Source: CAYQCE01 sp964415885 (GTDB lineage Bacteria; Zixibacteria; MSB-5A5; JAABVY01; JAHJOQ01). From it: 64,000 nt of DNA. The position numbers and the translations under genes were made by a program. Shown one piece after another: positions 1 to 7,213 of this stretch. Below the pieces are notes generated by a model, which was given only the letters and a program-made list of their open reading frames with translations, had not been told where the DNA came from and did no database searches. The stretch spans positions 7,981 through 71,980 of the forward strand of contig CAYQCE010000011.1 in assembly GCA_964415885.1 (NCBI GenBank), read 5' to 3'. How positions within the stretch are numbered: the first letter of the stretch is position 1; each line of letters opens with the position of its first letter.

Positions 1-1
1 C

Positions 2-271
2 AGTGCCGCTCTCTGGTCGTTGGGGCATGTAGCTTCGTCTGACGTCTTGTCGCTGCTCGGAATGTTTGCTGCAGGAATAGTGGGTGGATTCTGGTACTAC
101 AGGACGCGCAGCATCCTGCTTCTCGTCTGGTTGCACGCTCTGATTGATTGGGGCTGGTACGGCGCCACCGCTGCACTCGTAATCTACTCAATCGCCTGGG
201 CTGTAATCTGGATGCACGAATCGAAGCGGATCAAGGAGGGGACGGCTGAGACAGAGCTCCCTCAAATATAA
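2..271 (+). CDS. CPBP-family intramembrane metalloprotease, C-terminal fragment
   Basis: This is the 3' part of a gene that starts before the window; the frame is open to base 2 without a start. The readable part is hydrophobic. It carries a W-x3-H element (WSLGH, near bases 14-28) and an H-A-L-I-D-W element (near bases 134-151), which fit the second and third conserved motifs of CPBP (CAAX/bacteriocin-processing) membrane proteases. The first motif, EExxxR, would lie upstream of the window. It ends in a short charged tail (KRIKEGTAETELPQI). The substrate cannot be judged, and there is no evident link to the sulfur genes that follow. Family assignment rests on two short motifs and the membrane profile. 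Confidence 0.55.
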   Translation, partial: SAALWSLGHVASSDVLSLLGMFAAGIVGGFWYYRTRSILLLVWLHALIDWGWYGATAALVIYSIAWAVIWMHESKRIKEGTAETELPQI

Positions 272-440
272 TTAAATCCAGATGGCTAAGATGGCAAATT
301 CGCAGCGGTTCAAGCTCTCGATTAGTCGGGCGCAACAGGCGCCTGAACAGATGCAAATCATCTGCTATCTCCAACCGGGCCTGTTTTCCTCGGGAATAGC
401 TTGACAAACTAATTACTCTGTGATTACTTAGCAAAATTAT

Positions 441-481
441 GCGACGCCCCTCCGGGGAATCGCTGGATGCGGGAGTTTTTT
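441..481 (+). terminator. Hairpin and T-run upstream of qmoA, possible terminator
   Basis: GCGA (441-444) pairs with TCGC (460-463), and inside it CCCC (447-450) pairs with GGGG (454-457). After 12 further bases comes a run of six T (476-481). An alternative pairing, CTCC (450-453) with GGAG (472-475), abuts the T-run directly. It may end transcription from the CPBP gene. The spacing is not textbook, so this is tentative. Confidence 0.35.
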
Positions 482-490
482 CATGTTCGT

Positions 491-508
491 TTGTTATTTA
501 TTTCACAA
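491..508. promoter_or_regulatory. Rex- or CRP/FNR-like operator upstream of qmoA
   Basis: TTGTTA-N6-TCACAA matches the palindrome TTGTGA-N6-TCACAA at 11 of 12 fixed positions. This geometry is shared by Rex (NADH/NAD+-sensing repressor) and by CRP/FNR-family regulators. The site covers the -35 element and part of the spacer, where a bound repressor would block RNA polymerase. Similar sites stand before dsrL, the dsrM operon and the ferritin-like gene. Confidence 0.55.
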
Positions 509-520
509 TCTGCGTATAAC
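491..520 (+). promoter_or_regulatory. Predicted sigma-70 promoter of qmoAB
   Basis: TTGTTA (491-496) and TATAAC (515-520) are separated by 18 bases and lie 63 bases before the qmoA start. The -35 element is inside the operator described next. Transcription would begin near 527. A TCCGGC-AGA-GCCGGA hairpin (546-560) would then sit in the 5' leader just before the AAGGAG ribosome binding site (571-576). Confidence 0.5.
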
Positions 521-582
521 ATAGAGAAAGTGTAAGTGTCTGGAATCCGGCAGAGCCGGACGTATACAGCAAGGAGTGTCTA

Positions 583-1857
583 ATGGCGAATGTTGAACCT
601 GTCGGCAGCCAGATTGAGGCGGATGTCCTCGTTGTCGGCGGCGGTATTTCGGGCATAACCACCGCCATCGAGGCCGCCGAGGTCGGCAAGAACGTCGTAC
701 TTCTGGAAAAGCTGCCATCGATCGGCGGACGTGTCGCCGCGACGAACCAGTATTTTCCCAAGATGTGCCCGCCGACGTGCGGTATAGAGATCAACCTCAA
801 ACGGATTCGGTCAACCGACAATATCCGTGTTCTGACAATGGCCGATGTCGGTGAGGTCGCCGGCAATCCGGGCGACTACCAGGTCAATGTCACTCTCAGG
901 CCGCGCTACGTAAACGAGCGCTGCACCTGTTGCGGCGAATGCGAGAAGGCCTGCGAGATTGAGCTCGATGACGAATTCAACTATGGCATGAGCAAGGTAA
1001 AGGCGATTCACCTTCCGCATATAATGGCATATCCGCAGCGGTATGTCATCGAGGAGAAGTACAAGGACGATCCCCGCATGAAGAAATGCGTGGAGGCGTG
1101 CGAGTACGACGCCATCGATCTGGATATGCAGCCGCAGAATGTGACGATCAAGGCCGGAGGTATCGTCTGGGCAACGGGATGGCGCCCGTACGACGCCACC
1201 AGGCTCGACAATCTCGGGTACGGCAAGTTCCCGAACGTGATTACGAATGTGCAGATGGAGCGCCTCGCGTCCCCGACCGGTCCGACCAAGGGTACGGTCA
1301 CGAGACCGTCAGACGGCAAGGAAATTTCGAAGATCGGCTTCGTGCAGTGCGCGGGGTCGCGTGACGAGAACCACCTGCCGTACTGCTCGGCTGTGTGCTG
1401 TCTGGCATCGATGAAACAGGCGACGTACATTCGCGAGAGATATCCGGATGCCGAGATATACATTTTCTACATAGACATCAGGTCCCCGGGCCGCATGGAG
1501 GATTTCTACGTCGAACGTCAGGACGACGAGAAGTTGCACTTTCAGCGCGGTAAAGTTGCGCGGATAACCGAGAATCCGGAGACGAAGAATCTTGTCCTCG
1601 AGGCCGAGAATACGCTGACGGGTGAGATGACGAAGACCGAGGTCGAGATGGCTGTGCTTGCGACCGGAATGGTCCCGAATACGGCTGATGACGCCCCGCC
1701 GCTCGGCACCACGCTGGATGAGTACGGATTCATAGTCAACGATGGCAAGGGCGTAGTCGGAGCAGGTTCTGCTCTGCGTCCATTCGATGTTTCCTCATCG
1801 ATTCAGGACGCCACCGGAGCGGCGCTCAAAGCTATCATTGTTGGAGCGAGGAGGTAG
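583..1857 (+). CDS. qmoA: Quinone-modifying oxidoreductase subunit QmoA (HdrA-like flavoprotein)
   Basis: QmoA is the HdrA-like FAD subunit of the complex that links the menaquinone pool to APS reductase in sulfate reducers. The 424-residue protein has the FAD dinucleotide fold at the N-terminus (GGGISG, residues 19-24). A cysteine cluster, CTCCGEC...C, lies near residues 112-122, with a second cysteine pair near residue 172. The conserved FNYGM...AIHLPH segment and the QCAGSRDxxHLPYCSAVCC block are typical of HdrA/QmoA. Length fits the family. The ATG is preceded by AAGGAG (571-576). qmoB starts 3 bases after the stop. No qmoC follows and aprAB is not in the window, so the membrane partner is unknown. 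Confidence 0.9.
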   Translation: MANVEPVGSQIEADVLVVGGGISGITTAIEAAEVGKNVVLLEKLPSIGGRVAATNQYFPKMCPPTCGIEINLKRIRSTDNIRVLTMADVGEVAGNPGDYQVNVTLRPRYVNERCTCCGECEKACEIELDDEFNYGMSKVKAIHLPHIMAYPQRYVIEEKYKDDPRMKKCVEACEYDAIDLDMQPQNVTIKAGGIVWATGWRPYDATRLDNLGYGKFPNVITNVQMERLASPTGPTKGTVTRPSDGKEISKIGFVQCAGSRDENHLPYCSAVCCLASMKQATYIRERYPDAEIYIFYIDIRSPGRMEDFYVERQDDEKLHFQRGKVARITENPETKNLVLEAENTLTGEMTKTEVEMAVLATGMVPNTADDAPPLGTTLDEYGFIVNDGKGVVGAGSALRPFDVSSSIQDATGAALKAIIVGARR

Positions 1858-1860
1858 GCG

Positions 1861-4137
1861 ATGGATCCCAGGATTGGATGCTATATATGCAAAGGCTGTG
1901 ACATCGCCAAATCCGTCGATGTCGAGAAGCTGAAAAAGGTCGCCACCGAGACCGGTGCCGCGATCGTGAGAGATATGGATGTCCTCTGCACGCCAGAGGG
2001 CGTTGAAATGATTGAGAATGATATCAAGAACGAGGGCATTAACCGCGTTTCGATAGCGGCATGCTCGCCCCGCATGTTCCCCGAGATGTTCGAGTTCGGC
2101 GATGATGTCTTCGTCGAGAGAACAGTCTTGCGCGAATGGGTTGCATGGACTCATCCTGCCGATGACGAAGATACCCAGATGCTCGGGGAGGACTACATCC
2201 GCATGGGCTGCACGAGAGCCCGTACCGGCGAGCCCGCGGTGCCGTTCGAGGAGGAGACTTCAAAGGACATTCTCGTAATCGGTGGCGGTATTGCCGGTAT
2301 GAACACCGCGAAGTCTGCTGCGCTGGCGGGCTATAAGGTCCACCTGGTCGAAAAAGAGGACAAGCTCGGCGGATGGGCAACGAAGTTCAAAAAGGTGTTC
2401 CCGAAGTCCCCGCCGTATGATGACCTCGAAGATCCCGGTCACGGGCAGTTGATCAAGGACGTCGAGGCAAACGAGAATATCACGGTCTACAAATCGACCA
2501 AGGTCAAGAAGACCAAGGGCCAGCCGGGCCAGTTCGATGTAACCTTGCAGGGGAAAGAGTCGAAGACGGAGATGAGAGTCGGTTCGATCGTTCTCGCGAC
2601 CGGCTGGAAGCCGTACGATCCGAAGAATCTCGGTCATCTTGGCTATGGCGAATCGGAGAATGTTGTAACGAATATCCAGGTCGAGGAGATGGTGAACAAC
2701 GGCGGAATCAAGCGTCCGTCCGACAATGCCGCTCCCGAGAGCATCGCATTTATACAGTGCGCGGGCTCGCGAGACCAGGATCATCTTCCGTACTGCTCGG
2801 CTGTCTGCTGCCGGACTTCTCTGAAGCAGGCTCGGTACATCCGTGAGCAGTATCCGGATGCCAAGGTGTATATCATCTACAAGGATATTCGTTCGCCAGC
2901 TCAGTTCGAGAAATTCTATGCCAACGCGCAGAAGGACGACGGACTGTTCATGACCAAGGGCGAGATCGAATCGGTCAGGAAGATCGATGGCGATAAGCTT
3001 GAGATCGAGGTCTCCGAGACTCTGCTCGGTGAGGATATCAAAGTGCATGCGGATATGGTCGTGCTCGCGACCGGCATGGTCCCGACCGCCAAAGTCGAGG
3101 GTGTCGATGACACGCAGATAGCCGAGGGACCTCCGCCGTCGACGCTGGACCAGGAAGCAGCCGAGACCGGAAGCGGCGGCGATGATGATGATGAAGGCGA
3201 TGAGAAGAAGGCTGCGGAAGCTGCGGAGCCGGGCGCTCACCTGATCAACCTGACATATCGCCAGGGAACCGATCTTCCGACACTGAAATACGGCTTCCCG
3301 GATTCGCACTTCATCTGCTTCCCATACGAGACCCGCAGAACGGCCATATATGCTGCCGGGTCGGTGCGTGCCCCGATGGATTTCTCATCATCGGAGAGCG
3401 ACGCCTACGGTGCCTCGCTAAAGGCGATTCAGGCTGTCGAGGCTGTGGCTCGAGGAGCCGCGGTTCATCCGAGAGCCGGCGATATCTCGTACCCGGAATT
3501 CTTCCTGCAGAGATGCACTCAGTGCAAGCGCTGCACGGAGGAATGCCCCTTCGGAACGCTGGACGAGGATGACAAAGGTACGCCGCTGCCGAATACGTTG
3601 CGTTGTCGCAGATGCGGAATCTGTATGGGAGCATGCCCGGAGCGTATCATATCGTTTAAGAACTATAGCGTGAATATGATTTCGCAGATGATCAAGTGTA
3701 TCGACGTCCCGGATGAATTCGAAGAGAAGCCGAGACTTCTGGCGTTCATCTGCGAGAACGATGCTCTCCCGGCGCTGGATATCATGGCTGCCAAGCGGAT
3801 GCAGTTCAATTCGATGGTGCGGATAATTCCTTTGCGCTGCCTCGGATCGATGAACTCGATCTGGATTAGTGACGCTCTCGCGCGTGGTTTTGACGGAGCG
3901 ATCCTGATAGGCTGCAAGAAAGGCGAAAACTACCAGTGTCACTTCATCAAGGGGTCCGAGCTGGCAAGCTATCGTATGGACAATGTCCGTGAGAAGCTGA
4001 AACAGCTCGTGCTCGAAGAAGAGCGCGTGGAGATACATGAGCTTGCCCTGACAGACTTCGACAAGATTCCGAAGATAATGGATGATTTTCTCGAGAGTGT
4101 CGAGAGCGTCGGTTTCAATCCTTACAAGGGAATGTAG
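1861..4137 (+). CDS. qmoB: Quinone-modifying oxidoreductase subunit QmoB (HdrA-MvhD fusion)
   Basis: QmoB is the larger HdrA-like flavoprotein of the Qmo complex. The 758 residues show a short Cys motif near the N-terminus (CYICKGC), an FAD-binding fold (IGGGIAG, about residues 137-147), the QCAGSRDQDHLPYCSAVCC block, and two [4Fe-4S] ferredoxin motifs (CTQCKRCTEEC near 552 and CRRCGICMGAC near 581). An MvhD-like domain follows from about residue 620. An acidic insert rich in Asp and Glu sits near residues 440-455. Length agrees with characterised QmoB (about 750). GGAGG precedes the ATG. Translation is probably coupled to qmoA. A terminator hairpin follows instead of qmoC. Confidence 0.9.
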   Translation: MDPRIGCYICKGCDIAKSVDVEKLKKVATETGAAIVRDMDVLCTPEGVEMIENDIKNEGINRVSIAACSPRMFPEMFEFGDDVFVERTVLREWVAWTHPADDEDTQMLGEDYIRMGCTRARTGEPAVPFEEETSKDILVIGGGIAGMNTAKSAALAGYKVHLVEKEDKLGGWATKFKKVFPKSPPYDDLEDPGHGQLIKDVEANENITVYKSTKVKKTKGQPGQFDVTLQGKESKTEMRVGSIVLATGWKPYDPKNLGHLGYGESENVVTNIQVEEMVNNGGIKRPSDNAAPESIAFIQCAGSRDQDHLPYCSAVCCRTSLKQARYIREQYPDAKVYIIYKDIRSPAQFEKFYANAQKDDGLFMTKGEIESVRKIDGDKLEIEVSETLLGEDIKVHADMVVLATGMVPTAKVEGVDDTQIAEGPPPSTLDQEAAETGSGGDDDDEGDEKKAAEAAEPGAHLINLTYRQGTDLPTLKYGFPDSHFICFPYETRRTAIYAAGSVRAPMDFSSSESDAYGASLKAIQAVEAVARGAAVHPRAGDISYPEFFLQRCTQCKRCTEECPFGTLDEDDKGTPLPNTLRCRRCGICMGACPERIISFKNYSVNMISQMIKCIDVPDEFEEKPRLLAFICENDALPALDIMAAKRMQFNSMVRIIPLRCLGSMNSIWISDALARGFDGAILIGCKKGENYQCHFIKGSELASYRMDNVREKLKQLVLEEERVEIHELALTDFDKIPKIMDDFLESVESVGFNPYKGM

Positions 4138-4160
4138 CTTGTGAAAAGCGAAGCAACAGG

Positions 4161-4190
4161 CAGGCCTCTCGCAATCGGGAGGCCTGTTTC
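4161..4190 (+). terminator. Rho-independent terminator after qmoB
   Basis: CAGGCCTC (4161-4168) pairs with GAGGCCTG (4179-4186) across a 10-base loop and is followed by TTTC. It separates qmoAB from the dsrA promoter and implies that the qmo operon ends after qmoB. Confidence 0.65.
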
Positions 4191-4225
4191 ATATCTACCG
4201 GACGAATATAATTTGTTGGGCAATG

Positions 4226-4243
4226 TTAGTACATTTTTCACAA
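4226..4243. promoter_or_regulatory. Weak operator-like half-site in the qmoB-dsrA gap
   Basis: TTAGTA-N6-TCACAA has a perfect right half-site but a poor left one (9 of 12 fixed positions of TTGTGA-N6-TCACAA). The element TTTTTCACA recurs at 4234-4242, 4412-4420 and 4492-4500; the last two flank the dsrA promoter. These could be degenerate binding sites of the same regulator or simple sequence bias. Confidence 0.25.
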
Positions 4244-4289
4244 AGAATAGTGTAACTTTGCCGAAATGGACCGTACCATTTACTGAGAG

Positions 4290-4390
4290 AAGGAGGTGAA
4301 AGCCAAGAAGTTTGGTTCGCCTAACATGCGGGAAATTTTAAGGTTAGGTGGTCGACTTTAGCTTTGGGATGAAGACAGGCAGTCTTGGGA
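4290..4390 (+). ncRNA. Unassigned structured intergenic element upstream of dsrA
   Basis: This gap is 462 bases with no credible gene. Between 4290 and 4390 it contains several possible stems. AAAG (4299-4302) with CTTT (4362-4365) could close a junction that holds a small hairpin (CCAA 4303-4306 / TTGG 4312-4315) and a larger one (CGCCTAAC 4318-4325 / GTTAGGTG 4343-4350, one G.U). A third hairpin, AAGAC/GTCTT (4372-4386), is flanked by two copies of GGGATG. An AAGGAGG at 4290-4296 looks like a ribosome binding site, but no start codon follows at working distance. It lies upstream of the predicted dsrA promoter, so it would need its own promoter. I recognise no known RNA family. Confidence 0.25.
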
Positions 4391-4428
4391 TGTGAACGGG
4401 AGATAAGGAATTTTTTCACATTTTCTGC

Positions 4429-4458
4429 TTGACTCATTCGGCGACATACCTTTATAAT
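4429..4458 (+). promoter_or_regulatory. Predicted sigma-70 promoter of the dsrABDN operon
   Basis: TTGACT (4429-4434) and a perfect TATAAT (4453-4458) are 18 bases apart. Transcription would start near 4465, giving a leader of about 135 bases before the dsrA ATG. TTTTTTCACA lies directly upstream of the -35 (4411-4420), and another TTTTTCACA lies in the leader (4492-4500). Confidence 0.65.
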
Positions 4459-4599
4459 TGGGACCATATATATCCGGGAGCTTGTACTCTCTTTTTCACA
4501 TTGGGAGAGGATATGCGTTCGGATTGATTAAGCTATCAAGGGTCTTGCTTGAGAAATAAATGTGTTAACACTTATCCCTATTAAGTGCAAGGAGATACA

Positions 4600-5811
4600 A
4601 TGGCTGACACACTTCCAAAAACGCCACTACTCGACGAGCTCGAAAAGGGCGAGTGGCCAAGCTTTGTAACGGAGATCAAGGAGGCAGCGGCTAAGAATCC
4701 GATGTGCAAAGATCTCCTGGGACAGCTTGAGAAGTCGTACAGGGACAAGATTGGTTACTGGAAGCATGGTGGAATTGTCGGTGTCATGGGATACGGCGGC
4801 GGTGTAATCGGCCGTTATTCGGCACTTCCGGATCAGTTTCCGAATGTGTCGCATTTCCACACGATGCGTATCAATCAGCCGGCCGGCTGGTTTTACAACA
4901 CGAAGGCTCTCAGAGACATCTGTGATATCTGGGAAAGGCGTGGATCAGCTCTGACCAATATGCACGGTTCCACGGGTGATATCATTCTCCTCGGAACCAA
5001 AACGGCTGAGTTGGAGCCGATCTTCTCGGAGCTGGGTAAGATCGATTTTGATATCGGCGGTTCGGGCTCCGACGTCCGGACACCGTCCTGCTGCAACGGT
5101 ATGGCTCGTTGTGAGTGGGCATGCTACGACACCATGCAGGCATGCTACGACTTCACTATGGCGTACCAGGACGAGCTGCATCGTCCCGCGTTTCCGTACA
5201 AATTCAAGTTCAAATTTTCCGGCTGTCCGAATGATTGCGTGGCATCGATCGCGCGTTCGGATATGTCGATCATCGGTACCTGGCGGGACGAGATCCAGAT
5301 GGATCAGGATGCCGTGAGGGAGTACGTCGACAATGGTATCGATATAGTCGACGAGGTTATCTCCCGGTGTCCCGGCAAGTGCATGGAATGGGATGGCAAA
5401 GAGCTGAACATCGAAAACGAGTTCTGCCGTCGCTGTATGCACTGCATAAATGTAATGCCGAAGGCTCTCCGTCCGGGTAAGGACCGTGGTGCCACGATCC
5501 TGCTCGGCGCCAAGGCCCCGATTGTGGAGGGTGCAATGCTCTCGTCGGTTCTCATTCCTTTCTATGACATGAAGCCTCCGTATGAGGATCTGAAGGAGAT
5601 AATCGAGAACATCTGGGACATCTGGTGCGAAGAAGGAAAAGCCCGTGAGAGAGTCGGTGAGTTCATCCAGCGCGTCGGTATGGGCAACTTCCTCGATGCT
5701 ATTGGTCTCGAGCCTCAGGCCGAGATGGTAGCACATCCTCGCGAGAACCCGTATGTCTTCTATGAAGACTACTTTGAAGAAGGTGACGAGGACGAAGAGG
5801 AAGAAGAGTAG
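4600..5811 (+). CDS. dsrA: Dissimilatory sulfite reductase alpha subunit DsrA
   Basis: DsrA forms the alpha2beta2 sulfite reductase with DsrB in the cytoplasm and reduces sulfite to a DsrC-bound trisulfide. The N-terminal PLLDELEKGEWPSFV segment is characteristic. The siroheme/[4Fe-4S] motif is present as C165-x5-C171 and C209-x3-C213. A ferredoxin domain carries C257/C261 and C276-x2-C279-x2-C282. The 403-residue length fits the family apart from an unusually acidic C-terminal tail (Asp/Glu-rich, last 15 residues). I chose ATG 4600 because AAGGAG ends 5 bases before it; an in-frame GTG at 4585 lies upstream of that site. dsrB follows after 45 bases. Confidence 0.97.
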   Translation: MADTLPKTPLLDELEKGEWPSFVTEIKEAAAKNPMCKDLLGQLEKSYRDKIGYWKHGGIVGVMGYGGGVIGRYSALPDQFPNVSHFHTMRINQPAGWFYNTKALRDICDIWERRGSALTNMHGSTGDIILLGTKTAELEPIFSELGKIDFDIGGSGSDVRTPSCCNGMARCEWACYDTMQACYDFTMAYQDELHRPAFPYKFKFKFSGCPNDCVASIARSDMSIIGTWRDEIQMDQDAVREYVDNGIDIVDEVISRCPGKCMEWDGKELNIENEFCRRCMHCINVMPKALRPGKDRGATILLGAKAPIVEGAMLSSVLIPFYDMKPPYEDLKEIIENIWDIWCEEGKARERVGEFIQRVGMGNFLDAIGLEPQAEMVAHPRENPYVFYEDYFEEGDEDEEEEE

Positions 5812-5856
5812 TCAGAATCTGAGTTGAAATCAGCTAACCTTACATAGAGGTGAAAA

Positions 5857-6930
5857 ATGGCAGAAGAGAGAAGAACAGATTTTGGCCCGCCACATTTTGA
5901 GCAGTTCCTGCCGCCGGTCATCAAGGAGAATTACGGCAAGTGGAAATACCACGAGCGTGTAAAACCGGGCGTAATGGTCCACGTCTCCGAAACCGACGAC
6001 AAGGTCTACACGATCAGAGCTGCTTCCGGCAGGCTTGTAAATATCGACAAAATCCGCAAGTACTGTGATCTGGCAGATAAGTATTGCGACGGCTACCTTC
6101 GTTTCACGAGCCGTCACAATGTCGAGTTCATGACTCCCAACCCGGATAACATTGATCCTTTGATCGAGGACCTCGTGAAGATGGGGCATCCGGTCGGTGG
6201 TCTGGACAACTCGATTTCGGCAATCGTGCACACTCAGGGCTGGGTGCACTGTCACTCATCCGCGACCGATGCCTCGGGTATTGTGAAGGCGGTCATGGAT
6301 GATCTGATTGAGTACTTTAAAGAGCCCAAGCTCCCGGGCAAGCTCCGTATTGCTTTGGCGTGCTGCCTTAATATGTGCGGCGCAGTGCACTGCTCCGACA
6401 TCGCGATTCTCGGAGTTCACAGACGTCCTCCGAAGATTCAGCACGAGAATGTCATTAAAATGTGCGAGATTCCGAGCGTGTCCGCCTCCTGTCCGACAGC
6501 GGCAATCAGGCCTGCGACGGTTGATGGACACCAGTCGGTCGAGGTAATCGAGGAGCGTTGCATGTTCTGCGCTAACTGTTACACCGTCTGTCCGGCGATG
6601 CCGATCAATGATCCGTTGAATGACGGTTGCTCGATCTGGGTCGGCGGCAAGGTGTCAAATGCGCGTCACGAGCCGATGTTCTCAAAACTTGCCATCCCAT
6701 TCATCGAAAATGAACCTCCGCGCTGGCCTGGTGTTGTGAAGGCTGTGAGAGATCTTGTCGAGCTCTGGGCTTCGAACGCCAGGAAGCACGAGAGAATGGG
6801 TGAGTGGATCGAGAGAATCGGATGGCCGAAGTTCTTCAAGATGGCCGGCATCGAGTTCCAGAAGGAGCATATCGATGACTTCAAGCACGCTGGCCTTACA
6901 TATAAGCGTTCTACTCATTTAACCTTCTAA
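5857..6930 (+). CDS. dsrB: Dissimilatory sulfite reductase beta subunit DsrB
   Basis: DsrB is the partner of DsrA and carries the catalytically active siroheme in known enzymes. The 357-residue protein has the family's N-terminal region, TRHN-like substrate/siroheme contacts (FTSRHNVEF), the cysteines CCLNMC...HC near residues 169-179, and a ferredoxin motif CMFCANCYTVCPAMP near 232. The C-terminal region ends LTYKRSTHLTF. The ATG follows AGAGGTG at good spacing. It is in the same operon as dsrA, with dsrD 17 bases downstream. Together with dsrD and qmoAB this argues for a reductive-type enzyme, although direction would have to be settled by a DsrAB tree. Confidence 0.97.
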   Translation: MAEERRTDFGPPHFEQFLPPVIKENYGKWKYHERVKPGVMVHVSETDDKVYTIRAASGRLVNIDKIRKYCDLADKYCDGYLRFTSRHNVEFMTPNPDNIDPLIEDLVKMGHPVGGLDNSISAIVHTQGWVHCHSSATDASGIVKAVMDDLIEYFKEPKLPGKLRIALACCLNMCGAVHCSDIAILGVHRRPPKIQHENVIKMCEIPSVSASCPTAAIRPATVDGHQSVEVIEERCMFCANCYTVCPAMPINDPLNDGCSIWVGGKVSNARHEPMFSKLAIPFIENEPPRWPGVVKAVRDLVELWASNARKHERMGEWIERIGWPKFFKMAGIEFQKEHIDDFKHAGLTYKRSTHLTF

Positions 6931-6947
6931 GAAGAGGGGTGGTCTAA

Positions 6948-7193
6948 GTGGCGACGACCGTAGATCAGATCGCGGAAGAGATGTATCAGATGGTGAAGCA
7001 GGCGGCTGGACAGAAGAAGCTGAAAGCGACGGATCTTACGAAGGCCATGATCGAGCTTCATCCCGACGACGTTGACAAGAAGATGTGCAAAGAGGCCATC
7101 AAGCAGCTTGTCAACTCTGGAAGATGTGTCTACACCTATTTTGGTGGCAGCTTCATCGAGCTTCCGCATAAGGAAGGTGCATCTAACGACTAA
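6948..7193 (+). CDS. dsrD: DsrD, winged-helix activator of sulfite reductase
   Basis: DsrD is a small winged-helix protein shown in sulfate reducers to stimulate DsrAB activity. It is used as a marker of the reductive pathway because most sulfur oxidisers lack it. The 81 residues fit the family (about 78). They show an amphipathic helix, a basic loop (GQKKLKATDLTKAM), and a C-terminal strand with the YTYFGGSFIEL pattern expected of the wing. The start is GTG with a purine-rich GAAGAGGGGTGG upstream. It sits directly after dsrB, as in most reducers. Confidence 0.85.
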   Translation: MATTVDQIAEEMYQMVKQAAGQKKLKATDLTKAMIELHPDDVDKKMCKEAIKQLVNSGRCVYTYFGGSFIELPHKEGASND

Positions 7194-7213
7194 GTCCGCG
7201 GTGACTTTGTGTT

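Noticed and set aside
401..430. TTGACA at 401-406 as the qmoA promoter
   Set aside because: No acceptable -10 box lies 16-18 bases downstream, and a hairpin/T-run follows. The TTGTTA/TATAAC pair at 491-520 is better placed.
2260..3309. Long minus-strand reading frame (349 residues) inside qmoB
   Set aside because: It is antisense to a clear QmoB gene, has no ribosome binding site or recognisable domain, and reflects the GC-rich third positions of qmoB.
4296..4361. Possible 21-residue leader peptide starting at GTG 4296
   Set aside because: The GTG overlaps the AAGGAGG itself, so ribosome spacing is impossible. No other start codon falls at working distance.
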